Shown here: in pieces, positions 41,239-49,963 of the stretch
Position numbering within the stretch: the first letter of the stretch is position 1
Layout: each line of letters begins with the position of its first letter
Source: Pantoea sp. Cy-639
Lineage (GTDB): Bacteria > Pseudomonadota > Gammaproteobacteria > Pseudomonadales > Pseudomonadaceae
Assembly: GCF_011752525.1 (NCBI RefSeq)
Contig: NZ_VWXI01000010.1
Coordinates: 124,001-188,000 of the forward strand
Direction: 5' to 3'
DNA length: 64,000 bases
The notes under the pieces: model-generated
Told to the model about the DNA's origin: nothing
The model's database searches: none
The model's input: only the letters and a program-made list of their open reading frames with translations
Position numbers and translations under genes: made by a program

Positions 41239-43596
41239 TCAAGCCTGGTTGTAGTCATCCATGCTCAATTCGCAGGGTGGGTAGTTGCGTTTCACCAGCG
41301 CGTTGGCCCAGAGCTCCAGCACCGCGCGACGGCTTTGCGGCATGTCCCGGGTGATCGGCATCGCCAGCGTGCTTTCTTCCTGGTAATCCTTGCTGATCAG
41401 CACGATCAACTGGTCGATCGCCCCTTCTACCCGCGAGAGGGAGTTGAGCGGCATGTACTTGTTCATGATCGGGTACAGGTAGAAGTACGGCTGCAGGATG
41501 CGCGGGTAGATGAACGACTCCCAGATCTGGGTGCTGGCATCCTGGTCCTGATAGACGCGGTTCCAGGTGTCGACGAAGTCCTTCTGCAACTGCGGCTCCA
41601 GCGGCAGGACGCGCAGCGGGGCGAGGAAGTCGACATAGGCCTCGCCCAGCTGGAAGCTGAACGGCACGCTCTCGTCTGGCAGGAAGAAGCGCAAGGTCGG
41701 GAAGCCCGGCGCCACACCGCGCACGGTCAGGCGGGCGATGCCGTTGGCGTCGGTGGTGATCCGCGTGGTGCTGTAATGCACCGTGCTGGTCGGTTTCTCC
41801 AACGTGCCTTCGCACTGGATCGGCTGTTCGAACGCCAGGCAAGGCCGCAAGGCAACGGCACCCGGGCTCGGCAGGTACTCCTGGTAGCTGACCTCCACGC
41901 CGTCGCCGATGGTCTCGACATCGCGTATGGCCGTGAGCTGGCGACCGGTGCCCTCGGTCACCTGGCGGGTGAGTGCGGCGGTACCGACGAACTGCGGCAG
42001 GTTGGCGGTATTGTTCTTGCGATTCTCCGGGTAGTCGATGAACAGCGTGAACTCAGGCTGGTTGCTGAACGCCAGGTAGTAATCGGTCGTGCACATCATG
42101 TAGGCGTTGCCGTATTCCGCCACGGTCACCACGGTACCGGCCGGCGCGGGCTTGCCGTCGCACTGCACCATGATCTGCAGGGTCTTGCTGGCGCCCACGT
42201 CGACGAAACTGCCGCTTTCGACCACTTCGGCGGTCCACATCTGCTGGGTCGAGGCCAGCAGCGGGCTGTCCGCCACCCGTTGCAACTCCAGGGGACCACT
42301 GGCCAGCGTCTTCTGTGCCTCGGCGCTCAGGGGCAGGTCGAGAATGCCGGAGCGCAGGCGGAACGCCGACTGCTGATAGTCGCTGTAGCCAAAGCTGACC
42401 ACCGGGGTGAACTGGTTGCCGTTGCGCACCCCGAGCTGGTAGGTGCCTGCGTCGTACTTCTCTGGCGCCGGGATGGCCGCGGCCTTGTCCACCGGGTAGC
42501 TGGGGAAGGTGTTGCCGAGGTCCAGCGACAAGGTGTTGCCGTGGACCTCGGCCGAAAGCACCCCGAGGGTCGCCGAGCTCGGCTGCGCGCCAGGGCGCTG
42601 CAGCGGCATTTTGTTCTCGGTCGGGACCAGCCGCCGCCCAGCCGGCGCGGTGGGGTACTCGTCGTCGAACCACAGGCCCAGGGTGCCGGCGGTGCGGCTG
42701 TAGGCGGGGTTGAAGACGATCTGGGTGGTGTCCTCCAGGCCCCGCTGGTAGATATCCTGTATCGCGGCCATGGCCAAGGGCGTGGTGGAGCGGGTGTTCA
42801 TCGGCGGGTAGTCGTTGAAGACACCGTTCTTGTCGTAGCAGGTCATGAAGGTGGAGAAGCGGAACATCAGGCCCTTGGCGTTCTGCTGCAGCATCTGCTG
42901 CTGAAGGTTGCGCAAAAGTACCGAGTCGCCCACCGTCCAGGTCAGGTTCTCTCTGGGGAAGCAGGTCTGCCAGGTGGTGGTCACGTAGATCAGGCCGCCC
43001 AGGCTGCCGGCCCAGTTGAAGTTGAGGAAGCGGTCGAGCATGCGGAACTCGCGCTGGAGGACCAGCCCGCACTCGTCGTTGCCCAGCACCATCCGGTCGA
43101 AGTACAGCGCGGTGAAGGTGTTCTGCCAGGGGCTGACGTCGACGAACCGGGCAGGCGTGGGGTTGGGGCTGGCGAACGGATTGCCGAACAGGTTGAAGGG
43201 CTGGCCGATCAGCGCGTCGCTGTCGACATAGCCGCCGCCGGGCAGTTCGCCACCCAGGACCAGGGAGCGGGTCTGCTTGTAGTCGACGGTGCCACAGGCA
43301 TTGTCGCCGAACAGGTCCCACTCGCCGGGGATCATGATCGGTGGGTTCTGCCCGACGTTGCCCGGTACCTGGGTGACGTAGTCGGGCGCCTCGTGCAGCA
43401 CCCGCGGGGCGATGGTCCAGGGCATCAGGGTGCTGGCGGCGTTTTCCGGGGTGATGTTGTAGTACTTGAGGAAGCGCCAGTTCATCTCGGCCCTGACCGC
43501 GTCGTACAACGGGTACATGTCGTTGTTGTTGCCCGTCGGCGGGTTCCAGTACATATGGCCGTTGAGGTAGATGCGCGGGAAGTTCAATACGCTCAT
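41239..43596 (-). CDS. VioB N-terminal-like protein, copy A (785 aa)
   Basis: 785 residues, no signal peptide. It opens MSVLNFPRIYLNGHMYWNPP, very close to the VioB opening. The C-terminal part has YPIMNKYMPLNS followed by LAMPITRDMPQSRRAVLELWA, matching in order the block that precedes the ferritin-like domain in VioB. That domain is again absent. Compared with copy B it has about 180 extra internal residues. AAGGAG precedes the ATG; it starts 10 bases after the c-heme copy A. It is the larger of two paralogues, each lying directly after a c-heme gene in the operon. Whether it is an enzyme, a scaffold or a binding protein cannot be told from sequence. Confidence 0.65.
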   Translation of the reverse strand: MSVLNFPRIYLNGHMYWNPPTGNNNDMYPLYDAVRAEMNWRFLKYYNITPENAASTLMPWTIAPRVLHEAPDYVTQVPGNVGQNPPIMIPGEWDLFGDNACGTVDYKQTRSLVLGGELPGGGYVDSDALIGQPFNLFGNPFASPNPTPARFVDVSPWQNTFTALYFDRMVLGNDECGLVLQREFRMLDRFLNFNWAGSLGGLIYVTTTWQTCFPRENLTWTVGDSVLLRNLQQQMLQQNAKGLMFRFSTFMTCYDKNGVFNDYPPMNTRSTTPLAMAAIQDIYQRGLEDTTQIVFNPAYSRTAGTLGLWFDDEYPTAPAGRRLVPTENKMPLQRPGAQPSSATLGVLSAEVHGNTLSLDLGNTFPSYPVDKAAAIPAPEKYDAGTYQLGVRNGNQFTPVVSFGYSDYQQSAFRLRSGILDLPLSAEAQKTLASGPLELQRVADSPLLASTQQMWTAEVVESGSFVDVGASKTLQIMVQCDGKPAPAGTVVTVAEYGNAYMMCTTDYYLAFSNQPEFTLFIDYPENRKNNTANLPQFVGTAALTRQVTEGTGRQLTAIRDVETIGDGVEVSYQEYLPSPGAVALRPCLAFEQPIQCEGTLEKPTSTVHYSTTRITTDANGIARLTVRGVAPGFPTLRFFLPDESVPFSFQLGEAYVDFLAPLRVLPLEPQLQKDFVDTWNRVYQDQDASTQIWESFIYPRILQPYFYLYPIMNKYMPLNSLSRVEGAIDQLIVLISKDYQEESTLAMPITRDMPQSRRAVLELWANALVKRNYPPCELSMDDYNQA

Positions 43597-43606
43597 GTCG
43601 TGCTCC

Positions 43607-44746
43607 TTAGCGTTGCCACTGGGCGCGCTTCAGCGACCAGACAAAGTCCAGTTTGTTGTAGCCGGCGAAGGCGGAGTCCGGCACCGGTTCGGTGGGATAG
43701 ACGATGCCGCCCTGTTCCTTGTGCGCGAAGTTGTAATAACCCTTCTGCTTCGAATAGGCGGCCGTGCCGTGGCAGGCGAAGCAGGACGACTGGTACTGGA
43801 AGGCGGATTCGAGCTGGGAATTGGCGAGCAGCTTGGGGTTGGTCTCGAACTGGGTGCCGATCAGCTCGTATTGCGCAAGGTCCGGGTACTGGCCCTGGAA
43901 GTCGCGGTTGACCGGTTGCGCCGCGGTGGTCGGCCCGGTGCTGTTGGTCATCGGCTTGGGCGGGATGGCGTTGGTCACCGTGTACTTGGCGTTGTTGCGG
44001 TTCTCGAAGGTGGTCCAGACCCAGCCGGGGTTGAGCTTGTTGATCACGTGCAGGCCGCTGAGCGCGGCATAGCCGACCGCGTACGAACCATCCTGTTGCA
44101 GGTAGTAGGCCTGGGCGATGTAGTAGCCATCGTCCTGCAGCGTCTTCTGGTAGCCGGCGTCGGCGCCGATCCACAGCCAGGCAGCCTTCAGCTCCCAGGC
44201 AGTGGAAGGGAAGTCCAGGTTGCTGGTCAGGGCAGCCTGGCCGTTCATGTTGTACACCTGCTCCTTGACGATGTAGTCGAAGGTGTCCTGGCCCATCAGC
44301 AGTTGGAAACGCACCGGCTTGCCACTCTCGGTCGATGGCACCGCGCCACCCATCTCCAGCGCCAGGCCGTCGACCTGCTGGACGGCGTTGAGGTTGTGGA
44401 AGGCACGTTCGGGGTTCATGCCCATGGCCGTGCCGGCCTTGAGCACCTCGGCTGGAGTCGGCACGCTCTGGCCGTAGGGCTGCGGCGCGGCGCCATTGCT
44501 CAGGTAGACCTGGTCGGAGGGCTTGAAGGTTTCCCAGACCCGATCGAGGTTGTTGGCCGCCGGCTGGTTCAGGCACACGAACCAGTTCCAGCTCAGCGCT
44601 TCAGGCCCCTGGGCGAACTGCGCCCGGGTCTGTTCGAGGTTGTCGGCAAACCGCAGGAAATTACTGCAGTCGAAGGTGTTGGTGTCCCCGGCATGGGCCA
44701 ATCCGGCCAATGTGCTGAGAACGGTCAGGGAGATGGCGCGCCGCAT
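43607..44746 (-). CDS. Exported single-CxxCH heme protein, copy A (379 aa)
   Basis: 379 residues with a signal peptide ending near AHAGD. One c-type heme site, CFACH, lies near residue 320. The early block LSWNWFVCLNQPAANN parallels QYSWQMFVALNWPA of copy B, and the central SGLHVINKLNPGWVWTTFENRNN matches copy B as well. Predicted periplasmic. Its start lies 22 bases inside the end of eboF, with AAGGAG upstream, so it is firmly part of the ebo operon. Confidence 0.78.
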   Translation of the reverse strand: MRRAISLTVLSTLAGLAHAGDTNTFDCSNFLRFADNLEQTRAQFAQGPEALSWNWFVCLNQPAANNLDRVWETFKPSDQVYLSNGAAPQPYGQSVPTPAEVLKAGTAMGMNPERAFHNLNAVQQVDGLALEMGGAVPSTESGKPVRFQLLMGQDTFDYIVKEQVYNMNGQAALTSNLDFPSTAWELKAAWLWIGADAGYQKTLQDDGYYIAQAYYLQQDGSYAVGYAALSGLHVINKLNPGWVWTTFENRNNAKYTVTNAIPPKPMTNSTGPTTAAQPVNRDFQGQYPDLAQYELIGTQFETNPKLLANSQLESAFQYQSSCFACHGTAAYSKQKGYYNFAHKEQGGIVYPTEPVPDSAFAGYNKLDFVWSLKRAQWQR

Positions 44747-46170
44747 GGAAGCTCCTTGGCATTGGCCAGTTCGGTGTATGAGTGCCCCAGGAAATGCTGC
44801 AGGAGCAGTTGTTTCACCGCCGTTGCCGCCAGGCTGCGCGGCAACGGCAGGTCACAATCGGTGATCAGCAGCGGCGCGACCTGCTCGTTGGCAGGTAGGC
44901 GGCCATGGCTGCCGCGGACCATTCGGGTATCCAGCGGGATCAGGTCCATGTAGTAGCGAAAACCGAGTTTCTTCTGCAGCAGGCGCCGCGCCACTCTCAG
45001 CCGCGGGAAGCGGATGGCGGGGTCGATGAACAGCTCCAGCGGGTCGTAGCCGGGCTTGCGGTGGATGTCCACGGTACGGGCGAAGTCGGGCGCCTTGTCC
45101 GCGTCGAGCCAGTAGTGGTAGTCGAACCAGTACCCCGCTGCGGCCACCGCCACCAGTTCGCCGCTGCGCGGGTGGTCCAGCTGCCAGGCCCGTTGCGCGG
45201 CCTTGTCCAGTACCTGCTCGATGCCTGGTTGGCGCTGCAGCAGCGCCTTGACCCGGGGAATATCTTCGGCCCGCCTGATATAAACGTGCGCCACCTGGTG
45301 ATCGACCACGGCGAAGGCCGCGCTGGCCCCACAGTCGAGCAACTCCCAGGTCAGCGACTGGCGCACCTGCAGCCAGCCTTCCGTGCGCAGCAGGCGATTG
45401 ATCGACAGCGACTGCTCGACGGCCTCGATGCCGTACTCGGACAGCAGCATCACCGCCGCGCCCTGGGCCTGGGCGAAATCCAGCAGGCGGCCGACCTCGG
45501 CATCGATGGCCCGCACTTCATCGGCGATCGATGGGTGATCCGGCCCCAGGCGTTGCAGGCTGTAGTCCAGGTGGGGCAGGTAGACCAGTTGCAGGTCGGG
45601 CTGGTTGAGCTGGAACTCGCAGATGGCGCAGTCGACGATCCAGCGGCTCGAGGCGATGCCGGACGCCGGCCCCCAGAAGCTCGGGAACGGAAACGTGCCG
45701 ATTTGCCGCTCGATCTGCTCGTGCAGGCCGGCTGGCGAGGAATACAGGCCGAACAGCTTGCGGCCGTCGGCGGGATAGTGGGGGCGCGGGGTGATGGCGG
45801 CATCGACGTCGGCGTACATGTTGTACCACCAGAACAGCTGGCTGCAGCGAAACCCGGGCAGCTCGCGTTTGAGGGTCTGCCAGACCTTCTCCCCCTGGAT
45901 CAGCCCGTTGGGCTGCAGCCAGAAACGCACCTCGGCGGTGTCACGGAAATACCAGCCATTGCCGACGATCCCGTGCGCCGACGGTGCCTGACCGGTGAGG
46001 ATCGAGGCTTGTACCGTGGAGGTGACGGCAGGAAACACCGGTTGCAGGCTGGCCATCCGCGCGCTCTGCAGCAGGCGGTTGATGTGCGGTGTCGCGGCGC
46101 CCAGCAGCGCGGGGGTCAACCCGACCACGTTGATCAGCAGCAGCGGCCGGCGTGCAGGCTCAGAACGCAT
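44725..46170 (-). CDS. eboF: EboF, alkaline-phosphatase-superfamily protein
   Basis: 481 residues of the nucleotide pyrophosphatase/phosphodiesterase-like fold. The nucleophile block is FPAVTSTVQASILTG with its Thr. Several metal positions differ from active enzymes: the usual Asp in IDGLRP is Val here (LINVVGLTP), and SDHG is SEYG (LLSEYGIEAVEQ). YLPHLDYSLQRLGPDHP and VDIHRKPGYDP supply other candidate ligands. It may bind or hydrolyse an atypical substrate. Ebo proteins are linked in cyanobacteria to moving a scytonemin precursor to the periplasm. It overlaps eboE by 11 bases and the heme gene by 22. Confidence 0.82.
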   Translation of the reverse strand: MRSEPARRPLLLINVVGLTPALLGAATPHINRLLQSARMASLQPVFPAVTSTVQASILTGQAPSAHGIVGNGWYFRDTAEVRFWLQPNGLIQGEKVWQTLKRELPGFRCSQLFWWYNMYADVDAAITPRPHYPADGRKLFGLYSSPAGLHEQIERQIGTFPFPSFWGPASGIASSRWIVDCAICEFQLNQPDLQLVYLPHLDYSLQRLGPDHPSIADEVRAIDAEVGRLLDFAQAQGAAVMLLSEYGIEAVEQSLSINRLLRTEGWLQVRQSLTWELLDCGASAAFAVVDHQVAHVYIRRAEDIPRVKALLQRQPGIEQVLDKAAQRAWQLDHPRSGELVAVAAAGYWFDYHYWLDADKAPDFARTVDIHRKPGYDPLELFIDPAIRFPRLRVARRLLQKKLGFRYYMDLIPLDTRMVRGSHGRLPANEQVAPLLITDCDLPLPRSLAATAVKQLLLQHFLGHSYTELANAKELPCGAPSP

Positions 46171-47392
46171 GGGGCGCTACCTCCCGGACTGGCGCCTGCA
46201 GCAGTCGCCGCGAGCGCAGTTGCTGTTCCACCCACAGCAGCTCGGCGGCGATCCCTTCGAGCTGGGCCTGCTCGTCGGCCGGGCGCACGGCGTCGGGCAG
46301 CACGCCCCAGCTGTAGGTTTCCACTTCCAGCACCGGGCGCAGGTCATCGTGTTCGGCGAGATAGTCGAAGGTCCGCGACAACGCGTCCTGGGTGGCGCCG
46401 AGTTCGGGCAGCAGCAGGTGCTCGCTGAACAGCGGAACATGGAAGTGAATCCGCAACTCGGCGTAGCGTCCGGACTCCCGGCTGCAGGCCGCGAGCGCGG
46501 CGGGCAGGTCCGGCCAGGCCAGCAGGCCCCCCTGGCTGTCGCGGGCCTTCACCTGGTGCAGGTAGGTGGTTTCGCAAAAATCGCCGACCACGGCGAGCAC
46601 CTGCTGGCGGTGCGCGTCGTCCGTGGCGGGCAAGCGGCAGACCAGGGCGTTGGACAGCTGGATCTTGCCGATGGGGACCCGGGCTTGGCGCAGTTGTTCG
46701 AGCGATTGGTAGCAGTCCTCGAACATCACCGCCTGGTGGCAGACATCGAAACACAGCGCCAGGTATTCATGGTGAGGGTCGCTGGACTGCCAGTGACGGA
46801 AGAAATCGATGGCCTGGCGGGTGGTTTCCAGCACGCAATCCGGCTCCATCTCCAGGCAGAACACGATTTTCCGGCCGCTCTCCAGGTGCAGCCGGGCCAG
46901 CGCGGCGGTGAGCTGACGCAGGTGGTGCTCGGCACGCTGTTGCAGGGCCGGGGTCCAGGTGGCGGCGTAGCCCAGCGGCACGGTGGAGATCACCCCCTGC
47001 GGGCAGTCGGGCGGCATGGCCTGGGCCAGGATCCGCGCCAGGTCCAGGCTGTACGCCAGACGCTGCGGCTGGGCCCAGCTGGGCAGGTAGACCTCGGCTT
47101 TCACCGCGCCGTCATGGAACTGCCCATACGGGAAGCCGTTGAGCGAGGTCAGGCGCAGGCCACTGCGCCGCAGCAGGTCGACAAACGCGTGGCGCGCGGG
47201 CGCCTGGCGCAGCTCGGCGGCGGCGTGGGCGCAGATCCACAGGCCGCTGTCCTGCTCGCTCAGCCCGCGCCGCCCGCGCACGCCCTGGAAGTGGCGCAGG
47301 ATGGAGGCCTGCAGCCCGGCCAGGTCGCGGGTCGGGTGGACATTGGCGCAATAGCCGAGCTGCGTGGCGGTCCAGCCCATGGCGCAGGTCAT
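46160..47392 (-). CDS. eboE: EboE, metabolite traffic protein (sugar-isomerase-like TIM barrel)
   Basis: 410 residues with a xylose-isomerase/AP-endonuclease-2-like pattern. It starts MGWTATQLGYCANVHP, then CLEMEPDCVLET supplies a Glu, CFDVCHQAVMFED a metal-type Asp/His pair, and LRIHFHVPLFSE further His. The start at 47392 overlaps the eboB stop (ATGA), which settles it against a longer in-frame ORF. No reaction is established for the family; the name reflects its conserved place in ebo clusters. Confidence 0.85.
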   Translation of the reverse strand: MTCAMGWTATQLGYCANVHPTRDLAGLQASILRHFQGVRGRRGLSEQDSGLWICAHAAAELRQAPARHAFVDLLRRSGLRLTSLNGFPYGQFHDGAVKAEVYLPSWAQPQRLAYSLDLARILAQAMPPDCPQGVISTVPLGYAATWTPALQQRAEHHLRQLTAALARLHLESGRKIVFCLEMEPDCVLETTRQAIDFFRHWQSSDPHHEYLALCFDVCHQAVMFEDCYQSLEQLRQARVPIGKIQLSNALVCRLPATDDAHRQQVLAVVGDFCETTYLHQVKARDSQGGLLAWPDLPAALAACSRESGRYAELRIHFHVPLFSEHLLLPELGATQDALSRTFDYLAEHDDLRPVLEVETYSWGVLPDAVRPADEQAQLEGIAAELLWVEQQLRSRRLLQAPVREVAPHAF

Positions 47393-48273
47393 TTGATCAC
47401 CGGGTCCTGGCCACGCAGGGCCGAGTTCTCCTGCCATTGGCGGCGCTGGTCGATCGGCAGCGGGGTGCCGACCAGGGCCTTGTCCAACTGGCCGCTCTGG
47501 GCGAAGAAGTCCACCGGGTTATGGAACAGCACCTGTTCCACCTGGGCCTCGCTGAAGCCTGCGCCGAGCATGGCCTGGCCGGTCTTGGGCACCTTGAGCG
47601 GGTCGCTGATGCCCCAGTCGGCGGCGCTATTGACCACCATCTTTTCCGTGCCGTACTGCTGGAGCAGGGCGACCATGCGCTGTTCGGACATCTTGGTGTT
47701 GGGGTAGATCGAGTGGCCGCGCCAGCAGTCGCTGTCGAGTACCAGCGGCAGGGTCAGCTCGTTGAGGTGGTCGATGATCACCAGGTGCTCGGCGATGCCC
47801 ACCTCGCGGATCACCGCCAGGGTGCGCTTGGTACCGCCGATCTTGTCGCGGTGTGGGGTGTGCACCAGCACCGGCAGGTTGAACTGCCTGGCCAGGTCCA
47901 GCTGGGCGGCGAGGAAGCGATCCTCCTCGGGCGTGATGTCGTCGTAGCCGATTTCGCCGACCGCGACCACGCCGTCCTTCACCAGGTAGCGCGGCAGCAC
48001 CTGCAGGACCTCGTCGGCCACCGACAGGTCGTTGGCTTCCTTGGGGTTGAGGCCGATGGTGCAGAAGTGATGGATGCCGAACATGCTGGCGCGAAAGCGC
48101 TCCCAGCCGAGCAGGGTGTCGAAGTAGTCGATGAAACTGCCGACGCTGGTCCTGGCCTGGCCCTGCCAGAACGCCGGCTCGATGACCCCGGTGATGCCGG
48201 CGGCGGCCATGTTCTGGTAGTCGTCGGTGGTGCGGCTGACCATATGGATATGCGGGTCGAAATACTTGGGCAT
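47389..48273 (-). CDS. eboB: EboB, TatD-like metal-dependent hydrolase
   Basis: 294 residues, amidohydrolase/TatD-like TIM barrel. Metal ligands are all visible in order: HxH in FDPHIHM, Glu in VAVGEIGYDD, His in LVHTPH, His in IIDHLNE and Asp in NSAADWGISDP. It should therefore be an active metal hydrolase, probably on a small-molecule substrate of the ebo pathway rather than DNA; the substrate is unknown. GAGG precedes the ATG. It lies 35 bases after eboA and overlaps eboE by 4. Confidence 0.87.
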   Translation of the reverse strand: MPKYFDPHIHMVSRTTDDYQNMAAAGITGVIEPAFWQGQARTSVGSFIDYFDTLLGWERFRASMFGIHHFCTIGLNPKEANDLSVADEVLQVLPRYLVKDGVVAVGEIGYDDITPEEDRFLAAQLDLARQFNLPVLVHTPHRDKIGGTKRTLAVIREVGIAEHLVIIDHLNELTLPLVLDSDCWRGHSIYPNTKMSEQRMVALLQQYGTEKMVVNSAADWGISDPLKVPKTGQAMLGAGFSEAQVEQVLFHNPVDFFAQSGQLDKALVGTPLPIDQRRQWQENSALRGQDPVIK

Positions 48274-48308
48274 GGTGAATCCTCGTCAGGGAAGAACGTC
48301 GTCGCGGT

Positions 48309-49079
48309 TCAGGTTGCGCAGGGGGCTAGGCAGTCATGCCAGGCGGGAGGCAAACGTTGCTGCTCGGCCAGGCCGAGCAGGCGCTGGCGTTGCGCCGGGC
48401 TGAGCAGCTCGAAGGCGATCACCTGGGGCAGGCCGGGGGACACCGGGCGCTGCGCTGCGAGCTGCTCGTCGAGCAGGTCGAGGGCCAGCTGGTTGAGGGT
48501 GACGCCGTGACGCTGGGCCAGGCCGTGCAGGCGGCGTACGTCCAGCCCCATGCCCAGGGCCTTGAGCACCAGTTGGTGGAACGCCCGCTCCGGGTAGTGG
48601 CGCGACGGGTAGGCGGTGTCCAGGGCCAGCGCGGCGAACACCTGGCTGTTGCTGGTGCGTCCGGCCTGCAGGGCCAAGGCCAGGCACTGCCCGTGGCAGT
48701 CAAGCCAGTCGAGGGCCTTGAGCAGGGCGACTTTTTCCTGGTCGTCGCCCCACAGGAACAACTGGCGCAGCAGTGGCAACTGGTCTTGCGCGGCCTGCTG
48801 CCCGAGGGCCCGGGCCAGCAGCAGGGCACGGGCCAGTTGCAGTGTGCTCCAGTCACCGTCGTCAGGTATCGCCTGTTCGCGCAACTGGCGCTTGCACTGG
48901 CTGCTCAGGCGCGCGCAGGTCAGGGCGTCGGGGGATTGGCCGAGTTGCTCCTGTGCCTGGTGCCACCAACGCAGCTCGTGTTGCCCGAGCTGTTGGGCCA
49001 GGGCCTGGTGCCGGGCTTCCAGGCAGTCGCGACGCTGCTCGAGCGCCACCGTGGGCGATGCGGTGTTGTCGATGTTCAT
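48309..49079 (-). CDS. eboA: EboA domain protein
   Basis: 256 residues, largely helical and rich in Leu, Gln and Ala, with HEAT-like character (LLRQLFLWGDDQEKVALLKALDWL; QVFAALALDTAYPSRHYPERAFHQLVLKALGMG). The segment around NPF/YPSRHYPE is typical of EboA. No catalytic residues are evident; a scaffold role is possible. The ATG at 49079 overlaps the eboC stop by 4 bases and marks the real start; the in-frame ORF continues upstream as a shadow of eboC. Confidence 0.8.
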   Translation of the reverse strand: MNIDNTASPTVALEQRRDCLEARHQALAQQLGQHELRWWHQAQEQLGQSPDALTCARLSSQCKRQLREQAIPDDGDWSTLQLARALLLARALGQQAAQDQLPLLRQLFLWGDDQEKVALLKALDWLDCHGQCLALALQAGRTSNSQVFAALALDTAYPSRHYPERAFHQLVLKALGMGLDVRRLHGLAQRHGVTLNQLALDLLDEQLAAQRPVSPGLPQVIAFELLSPAQRQRLLGLAEQQRLPPAWHDCLAPCAT

Positions 49080-49963
49080 GTCGGTTTGATCCAGCGCTGG
49101 AAATAGGGAAGCAGGAGGAACACCAGGACACACAGCAGGCTGCCCAGGGGTTGGTTGGCCACGGCCATCACCAGCGCGTCGAACAGCGGCAGGGCCGCGA
49201 GTCCGGCACCGATGAAGGCGCGTACCTGGCGTCGATGCGGGTCGGCCAGGTGTCGCCAGTAGTGCCAGCCGAGCCAACCCAGCCACAGCGCCAGTACTGC
49301 CCAGAACCACAGGTTGTCGGCGTAGCCCGCCAGGGCCAGGGGGCTGAGCATCAGCAACAGCGGGACGCGGCTCAGCAACTGGTTGAGGTGTTCCTGGCGC
49401 GCCAGGTAGGTCAGCCCGCTGATATAGATGCCCAGCAGCAACGCGCACAGCCAGCTCGGCTCGGCGGGCATCGCCAGGCTCGCGGCGGCGGTGAGGTAGA
49501 GCGCGGAGCGGCAGGCCCCCATCAGCCAGACGCTATGGACGTACTTCTTGTGCAGCAGGTTGTAGCCAAGGATGCAGGCCACCAGCAGGGTGACGCTGCC
49601 CAGCAGCCAGTGCGGCTGCTCGACCAGCCGGGTCAGGCCCAGGGTCGCGGCCGCGGCCAGCAGCCACAGCAGGCCGACGGCCAGGCGCAACTGCTGCCGG
49701 CTGACCAGTCCCAGGGTGAGCGGCCGCGGGTTGTCGTGCTGCTGGTCCCAGTCGGCGTCCAGCAGGTCGTTGAGCAACATGCCGGCCAGGTACAACAGCG
49801 ACAGCAGGGCCAGCAGCAGGACCCACACCAGCGACGAGGGCGGCGCCAGGGCACCGGCGCTGCTGGCGAGCAGGGCGGCGGCCAGGGTGTTGGTCCACAC
49901 GGTCGGCAGGTTGGACACCCGGCCGACGGTCATCCAGGTCTTCAACTGCGGGGTCGGATTCAT
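49076..49963 (-). CDS. eboC: EboC, UbiA-like prenyltransferase
   Basis: 295-residue polytopic membrane protein with about eight to nine helices. It has the UbiA prenyl-diphosphate motif NDLLDADWD near residue 60, followed by HDNPRPLTLG. The second Asp-rich motif of active UbiA enzymes is not clear, as is common in EboC. It could attach a prenyl anchor to a substrate or carrier at the inner membrane. It overlaps eboD and eboA by 4 bases each. Confidence 0.87.
   Translation of the reverse strand: MNPTPQLKTWMTVGRVSNLPTVWTNTLAAALLASSAGALAPPSSLVWVLLLALLSLLYLAGMLLNDLLDADWDQQHDNPRPLTLGLVSRQQLRLAVGLLWLLAAAATLGLTRLVEQPHWLLGSVTLLVACILGYNLLHKKYVHSVWLMGACRSALYLTAAASLAMPAEPSWLCALLLGIYISGLTYLARQEHLNQLLSRVPLLLMLSPLALAGYADNLWFWAVLALWLGWLGWHYWRHLADPHRRQVRAFIGAGLAALPLFDALVMAVANQPLGSLLCVLVFLLLPYFQRWIKPT

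Noticed and set aside
41215..43911. 898-codon plus-strand ORF
   Set aside because: Antisense of the VioB-like copy A, whose strand has a ribosome site, operon spacing and a paralogue.
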